Shown in pieces: positions 1 to 2,161 of a stretch of DNA of 5,060 nucleotides. Origin of the DNA: Planctomycetaceae bacterium (lineage in GTDB: Bacteria > Planctomycetota > Planctomycetia > Pirellulales > Thermoguttaceae); the NCBI GenBank assembly GCA_031282385.1, contig JAITDV010000596.1, forward strand, positions 1 to 5,060, given 5' to 3'. Both the position numbers and the translations under genes were made by a program. The notes beneath the pieces were generated by a model that did not search any database, had not been told where the DNA came from, and was given only the letters and a program-made list of their open reading frames with translations. Every line of letters starts with the position of its first letter. The first letter of the stretch is position 1.

Positions 1-24
1 TGAGCATAAATTATAAATGAGAAT

Positions 25-112
25 TTCTAAAAACTATCTTTTTCAAAATTACAATGTCGTAAAACATGAGGTTTATAAAAACAGTATAAATTAAATTTGA
101 GTTTTTAGAAGT
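25..112. repeat. Inverted pair of the word AGTTTTTAGAA
   Basis: TTCTAAAAACT at 25-35 is the exact reverse complement of AGTTTTTAGAA at 100-110. The second copy sits inside TGAGTTTTTAGAAGT (98-112), which recurs exactly at 2135-2149 just past the autotransporter stop codon. The pair could form an 11-bp stem with a 64-nt loop, but a dispersed intergenic repeat is more likely because of the third copy. Function unknown. Confidence 0.5.
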
Positions 113-125
113 ACTCTACAGAGTA
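112..125. repeat. Short palindrome TACTCT-AC-AGAGTA
   Basis: Six-base arms TACTCT (112-117) and AGAGTA (120-125) are perfectly complementary around a 2-nt centre. It directly follows the dispersed word at 98-112. It is too small and has too tight a loop to act as a terminator. It could be an operator-like dyad, but a chance palindrome is also possible in AT-rich DNA. Confidence 0.3.
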
Positions 126-162
126 ATTATAATTGATCTTCCCTATTGCAAATTTTTTCGGA

Positions 163-190
163 TTGAACATATTTCCTGTTTCGTTATGAT
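163..190 (+). promoter_or_regulatory. Candidate sigma-70-type promoter P1 (distal)
   Basis: TTGAAC at 163-168 matches four of six bases of TTGACA. After a 16-bp spacer, TATGAT at 185-190 matches five of six bases of TATAAT. It points toward the RuBisCO-like gene and would give a leader of about 175 nt. It is weaker than the proximal candidate at 256-284, and such matches are easy to find in AT-rich DNA. Confidence 0.35.
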
Positions 191-234
191 TAATATGAGT
201 TTTATTTTGGTTGTTTTTGTTTTTTGTATGCTGC

Positions 235-291
235 TTGTATTATAAATTGTGTGATTTGAAAGTGTGTGCTATTTGTACTATAAATTGCGCG
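235..291. repeat. Two direct copies of a 19-nt word, 38-bp period
   Basis: TTGTATTATAAATTGTGTG (235-253) and TTGTACTATAAATTGCGCG (273-291) match at 16 of 19 positions, and all three differences are T-to-C transitions. Similarity continues weakly after each copy (AGTGT followed by GCT or GCCT). The second copy contains the -10 element of promoter candidate P2. Its core GTACTATAAATTGC (275-288) occurs again, inverted and exact, at 1597-1610 beyond the gene. The copies could be paired protein-binding sites spaced by between three and four helical turns, or remnants of a dispersed repeat. Confidence 0.6.
256..284 (+). promoter_or_regulatory. Best candidate promoter P2 for the RuBisCO-like gene
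   Basis: TTGAAA at 256-261 matches five of six bases of the -35 consensus. TATAAA at 279-284 matches five of six of the -10 consensus, with an ideal 17-bp spacer. Transcription would start near 291 and leave a leader of about 80 nt before the ATG at 373. The -10 element lies within the second direct-repeat copy (273-291), so a factor binding that repeat would be placed to act on this promoter. Inferred from consensus match only. Confidence 0.5.
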
Positions 292-335
292 GCACAAAAG
301 TGTAAAAGCCTGCTTTCTGATATAGGTAAGCGGGC

Positions 336-340
336 GGAGG
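336..340 (+). promoter_or_regulatory. GGAGG Shine-Dalgarno, placed for the leader ORF rather than the main gene
   Basis: GGAGG followed by TAA then ATG (344) is the strongest ribosome-binding sequence in the leader. It is 32 nt from the main start at 373, too far to serve it directly. It lies only 3 nt from the ATG of the 8-codon ORF, which is tight but workable. The main gene itself has only the purine run AGAGAG (355-360), 12 nt from its ATG. Confidence 0.5.
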
Positions 341-343
341 TAA

Positions 344-370
344 ATGAAATTTAAAGAGAGAACGGTTTAA
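344..370 (+). CDS. Possible 8-codon leader peptide ORF (MKFKERTV)
   Basis: ATG at 344, just downstream of GGAGG, opens an 8-codon frame that ends with TAA at 368-370, two bases before the ATG of the RuBisCO-like gene. The arrangement is typical of translational coupling, where ribosomes ending on a short ORF restart at the next start codon. The peptide is not rich in any one amino acid, so attenuation by codon starvation is not suggested. The two frames differ, and an in-frame TAA at 352-354 rules out extending the main gene upstream to use this start. No composition test is possible on eight codons, so the call stays tentative. Confidence 0.3.
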   Translation: MKFKERTV

Positions 371-372
371 AT

Positions 373-1524
373 ATGTTTTTTAGTAATTTTAATAATGATG
401 ATCTTTTACGATGTTTGTCGGGGGATCGATTTCGTGTTGTTTACAGGTTGTTTGGGACTCTTGAGGAGGCGCAACGTATAGCGGGTGATATTTGCACGGA
501 ACAAACAGTTGAGTTTCCGATTCGTTTGTTACCGTGCGGTGCAATAACAGATAAAATCGTCGGACAAATAGAAAATTTTGAACAAGACGAAGAACGCAGA
601 TTTATCGTTACAATAAGTTTTGCGGAGGAATCGGCGGCTTCAGAATTAACGCAATTCTTGAATGTTGTGTTTGGCAATATAAGCATGAAACGCGGGATTC
701 AAGTAGTTTCAATTATTCCGAGTGCGGGTATTTTTAAGTTTCTTTGCGGTGCGCGGTTTGGTGTTGCGGGGATACGTAAATTGATAGGTGTTGGGTCGCG
801 TCCGCTTCTTTTTACTGCTCTTAAACCGATGGGACTTTCGGCAAGTAATCTGGCAGAGTTAGCGGCACGGTTTGCGGATGGCGGAATTGATATAATTAAA
901 GACGATCACGGATTATCGAATCAACCTTTCTCGCCTTTTGAAGAACGTGTAAAAAGATGCACAGCGGCAGTACGCGAATCCAATGAAAAAACCGGTCGTA
1001 AATCAATTTATGTTCCAAATATTACTGCGCCGTTTGATTGTATATTTGAACGTGCGTATTTTGCGAAGAGTTGTGGTGCTGGAGGTTTGATGATTTCGCC
1101 GGGGTTGACAGGGTTGGATGTTATGCAGCATTTAGCGGATGAGGTTGGTTTGCCGATTATTGCGCATCCGGCGTTTATAGGAGGAATGTCAATGAATCTG
1201 CAAGGCTTAACATGCGGCGTACTTTACGGGACAATAATGCGGCTTGCCGGTGCAGACGCAACAATATTCCCTAATTTTGGCGGGCGGTTTCCGTTGACTT
1301 TGGAAGATTGCAAAGATATCGTAACAAAATGCCGCGAGACATTGGGCAATATTCCGCCAATTTTTCCAAGTCCTGCTGGAGGTATGGAATTGAAAAATAT
1401 AAAAAGCATGTTACAAAATTACGGCAATAATATGTTGGTATTGATCGGAAGCGGATTATTTTCGCAAGGTGATAATTTGATCGATAACTGTAAAAAATTC
1501 CTAGAAGAAACAGAAAACTCATAA
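373..1524 (+). CDS. RuBisCO-like protein (form IV, RuBisCO large-chain family), non-carboxylating
   Basis: A 383-residue cytoplasmic protein with the two-domain layout of RuBisCO large chains: an N-terminal alpha/beta domain (about 20-120, with EQTVEFP at 43-49 and FGNIS at 100-104) and a C-terminal TIM barrel (about 140-375). It is shorter than RuBisCO (about 450-475) and somewhat shorter than most RuBisCO-like proteins. Alignment by eye: FTALKP keeps the base lysine (K151, like spinach K175). GGIDIIKDDHG keeps the carbamylated lysine (K176, like K201) and Asp (D178, like D203), but His179 replaces metal ligand Glu204. IIAHPAF keeps a His (H265, like H294) with Pro in place of Arg295. The loop-6 region NFGGRF lacks the K334 context; PAGGM (334-338) has Ala for Ser379; IGSG (358-361) is the phosphate-binding turn. 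CO2 fixation is therefore unlikely. Known relatives act on sugar-phosphate enolates (methionine salvage isomerases or enolases, 3-oxo-isoapionate-phosphate decarboxylases); the substrate here is unknown. ATG 373 is the only plausible start because an in-frame TAA lies at 352-354. Confidence 0.9.
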   Translation: MFFSNFNNDDLLRCLSGDRFRVVYRLFGTLEEAQRIAGDICTEQTVEFPIRLLPCGAITDKIVGQIENFEQDEERRFIVTISFAEESAASELTQFLNVVFGNISMKRGIQVVSIIPSAGIFKFLCGARFGVAGIRKLIGVGSRPLLFTALKPMGLSASNLAELAARFADGGIDIIKDDHGLSNQPFSPFEERVKRCTAAVRESNEKTGRKSIYVPNITAPFDCIFERAYFAKSCGAGGLMISPGLTGLDVMQHLADEVGLPIIAHPAFIGGMSMNLQGLTCGVLYGTIMRLAGADATIFPNFGGRFPLTLEDCKDIVTKCRETLGNIPPIFPSPAGGMELKNIKSMLQNYGNNMLVLIGSGLFSQGDNLIDNCKKFLEETENS

Positions 1525-1540
1525 TCTGATCATACTATCA

Positions 1541-1565
1541 ATTACAAGACTCAATATCTTGTAAT
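1541..1565 (+). terminator. 9-bp perfect hairpin after the RuBisCO-like gene
   Basis: ATTACAAGA (1541-1549) and TCTTGTAAT (1557-1565) are perfectly complementary around a 7-nt loop, starting 16 bases after the TAA stop at 1522-1524. The position suits a transcript end, but the stem is AT-rich and no T-run follows, so it is not a classical intrinsic terminator. It may protect the 3' end or simply be part of the larger inverted-repeat element at 1534-1668. Confidence 0.35.
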
Positions 1566-1568
1566 ATT

Positions 1569-1611
1569 CGTACTGTAAATTACGCTCTTGAGTTATGCAA
1601 TTTATAGTACG
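1569..1611. repeat. Inverted repeat with 16-nt arms
   Basis: CGTACTGTAAATTACG (1569-1584) pairs with TGCAATTTATAGTACG (1596-1611): 13 Watson-Crick pairs, two G-T pairs and one mismatch, with an 11-nt loop. The right arm carries an exact reverse complement of GTACTATAAATTGC, which overlaps the promoter candidate at 275-288. The structure could act as a two-way stop between convergent genes, but no T-run follows on either side. Confidence 0.55.
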
Positions 1612-1665
1612 AGCAGTATATTTTATGTAATATTTCTGCGGAATTAGTGTTTTGAGTTAATTGAT

Positions 1666-1767
1666 AGTAACTATTCAGTTCTGAGCTTCAATTGCGTAGA
1701 AAAAATGTGTTAGGGAATAGGAACGAAGCAGACTAAAACGCAGCGTCCTAAAATAAAAGTAACTATT
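1666..1767 (+). repeat. 10-bp direct repeat AGTAACTATT bracketing 82 bp
   Basis: AGTAACTATT occurs at 1666-1675 and 1758-1767. The first copy overlaps the right end of the nested inverted-repeat element, and the second abuts the left end of the GC-rich palindrome. The 82 bp between them (1676-1757) is not recognised. The repeat might be a target duplication or a junction left by successive insertions; chance cannot be excluded. Confidence 0.35.
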
Positions 1768-2013
1768 AGACCTTTTCTCTAACCTAGAAATACATCAACG
1801 CAACAAAAAAACTACAACGAAAAACTGCCTTTAACTCCTCCGAGACCACCCCTAGCCCCTCCGAAGGAGGGGAATAAGAAGATGCCTCCGAAGGAGGCGA
1901 ATAAGAAGACGCCTCCGAGTGAAGCGAATACGGAGACGCCTCCTTCGGAGGCGAATATTCCCCTCCTTTGGAGGGGGCAGGGGTGGTCTCCTACTGGTTA
2001 GCGAAAAGGTCTA
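1767..2013. repeat. Long nested palindromic repeat element (about 247 bp)
   Basis: The outer arms TAGACCTTTTCTCTAACC (1767-1784) and 1996-2013 pair at 17 of 18 positions. Inner 34-nt arms at 1842-1875 and 1957-1990 (beginning GAGACCACCCCT when read inward) pair at 31 of 34. Innermost, GCCTCCGAAGGAGGC (1884-1898) and its exact reverse complement (1938-1952) are each near-palindromes. The left half carries 57 extra bases (1785-1841) with no counterpart on the right. The block is far more GC-rich than its surroundings. It has no coding capacity and looks like a dispersed intergenic repeat of the REP or MITE kind; a very stable cruciform or RNA stem is expected. Confidence 0.7.
1857..1961. repeat. 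Four tandem 27-bp units inside the palindrome
   Basis: Units start at exactly 27-bp steps: 1857, 1884, 1911 and 1938, the last being cut short near 1961. Each begins with a form of GCCTCCGAAGGAGGC followed by GAATAAGAAGA or a variant. Unit 3 is degenerate (GCCTCCGAGTGAAGC), and unit 4 has the core inverted to GCCTCCTTCGGAGGC, which makes the whole array fold on itself. There are no unique spacers, so it is not a CRISPR array. Slipped-strand expansion of a palindromic repeat explains it well. Confidence 0.7.
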
Positions 2014-2077
2014 TTAATACGACTGCATATTTACTAATAAACAAATTTAGACAATAAATTTATTTATCCGCCAATTG

Positions 2078-2119
2078 ACACTAATTTGCACAAATTATTT
2101 AATTCGTGAAAATTAGTGT
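2078..2119 (-). terminator. AT-rich 14-bp stem-loop downstream of the autotransporter gene
   Basis: ACACTAATTTGCAC (2078-2091) pairs with GTGAAAATTAGTGT (2106-2119) at 13 of 14 positions, with a 14-nt loop. On the minus strand it lies about 43 nt after the TAA of the autotransporter. It could mark the 3' end of that transcript, but it is AT-rich and lacks a T-run, so intrinsic termination is doubtful. Its right arm belongs to a series of similar words (ATTCGTGAAA, ATTAGTGTAG, ATTGTGG) spaced about 10 bp apart. Confidence 0.4.
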
Positions 2120-2134
2120 AGATTGTGGACAAAA

Positions 2135-2149
2135 TGAGTTTTTAGAAGT
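2135..2149 (+). repeat. Second exact copy of TGAGTTTTTAGAAGT
   Basis: This 15-nt word is identical to 98-112 and contains the 11-nt core also found inverted at 25-35. It sits 12 bp beyond the autotransporter stop codon. Three copies of the core confined to the two gaps, and none noticed in the genes, suggest a dispersed intergenic repeat. Role unknown. Confidence 0.5.
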
Positions 2150-2161
2150 TCCAATAATTTT

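Larger units (their letters stand above)
1..372. other. AT-rich non-coding leader region upstream of the RuBisCO-like gene
   Basis: This stretch has no credible gene apart from a possible 8-codon leader ORF at its end. It is very AT-rich, with the word TATAAATT recurring near 12, 86, 241 and 279. It holds two promoter candidates, two direct-repeat copies, a small palindrome and copies of a dispersed 11- to 15-nt word, each listed separately. A T-rich run lies at about 200-229. Whether the first bases are the end of another gene cannot be judged from the window. Confidence 0.7.
1534..1668. repeat. Nested inverted-repeat element of about 135 bp (MITE-like)
   Basis: The outer arms ACTATCAATTA (1534-1544) and TAATTGATAGT (1658-1668) are exact reverse complements. 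Just inside them, ACTCAA (1549-1554) is matched by TTGAGT (1652-1657). The centre is the 16-nt inverted repeat at 1569-1611. The right half is about 25 nt longer than the left. Terminal inverted repeats with a palindromic centre and no coding capacity resemble a miniature inverted-repeat element. No clear target-site duplication is seen directly beside the arms, so mobility is inferred only. Confidence 0.45.
1525..2161. other. Gene-free convergent intergenic region packed with repeats
   Basis: This 637-bp gap between the two convergent genes has no supportable coding sequence on either strand. It contains a hairpin just past the RuBisCO-like gene, a nested inverted-repeat element (1534-1668), a 10-bp direct repeat, a GC-rich nested palindrome with 27-bp tandem units (1767-2013) and an AT-rich hairpin (2078-2119). 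The GC-rich block (about 1840-1990) stands out sharply from AT-rich flanks, suggesting that it is an inserted repeat unit. The stretch 1676-1757 has no recognised content. Confidence 0.75.

Noticed and set aside
200..229. T-rich run as an intrinsic terminator of an upstream gene
   Set aside because: No GC-rich stem precedes it, and the upstream palindrome at 112-125 is about 75 bp away.
373..1524. Genuine CO2-fixing RuBisCO large subunit
   Set aside because: Length 383 is too short, the metal ligand Glu204 is His, and the Arg295, Lys334 and Ser379 equivalents are missing; no small subunit or phosphoribulokinase is nearby.
373..1524. Naming the gene mtnW or oiaX
   Set aside because: The residues seen fit a form IV protein but do not settle the subgroup by eye, and no pathway neighbour is in the window to support either symbol.
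1676..1757. Small structured RNA gene between the direct repeats
   Set aside because: TTAGG and CCTAA could pair at the ends, but no longer supporting stem, promoter or terminator was found, and no known RNA family was recognised.
1857..1961. Evenly spaced repeats as a CRISPR array
   Set aside because: The 27-bp units are directly adjacent with no unique spacers, and the last unit has its core inverted; no cas gene is in the window.
1857..1961. A coding repeat on the minus strand (9-codon unit reading about VFLFASFGG)
   Set aside because: The frame is open only because the period is a multiple of three; it has no start, no ribosome-binding site and is fully explained by the palindromic structure.
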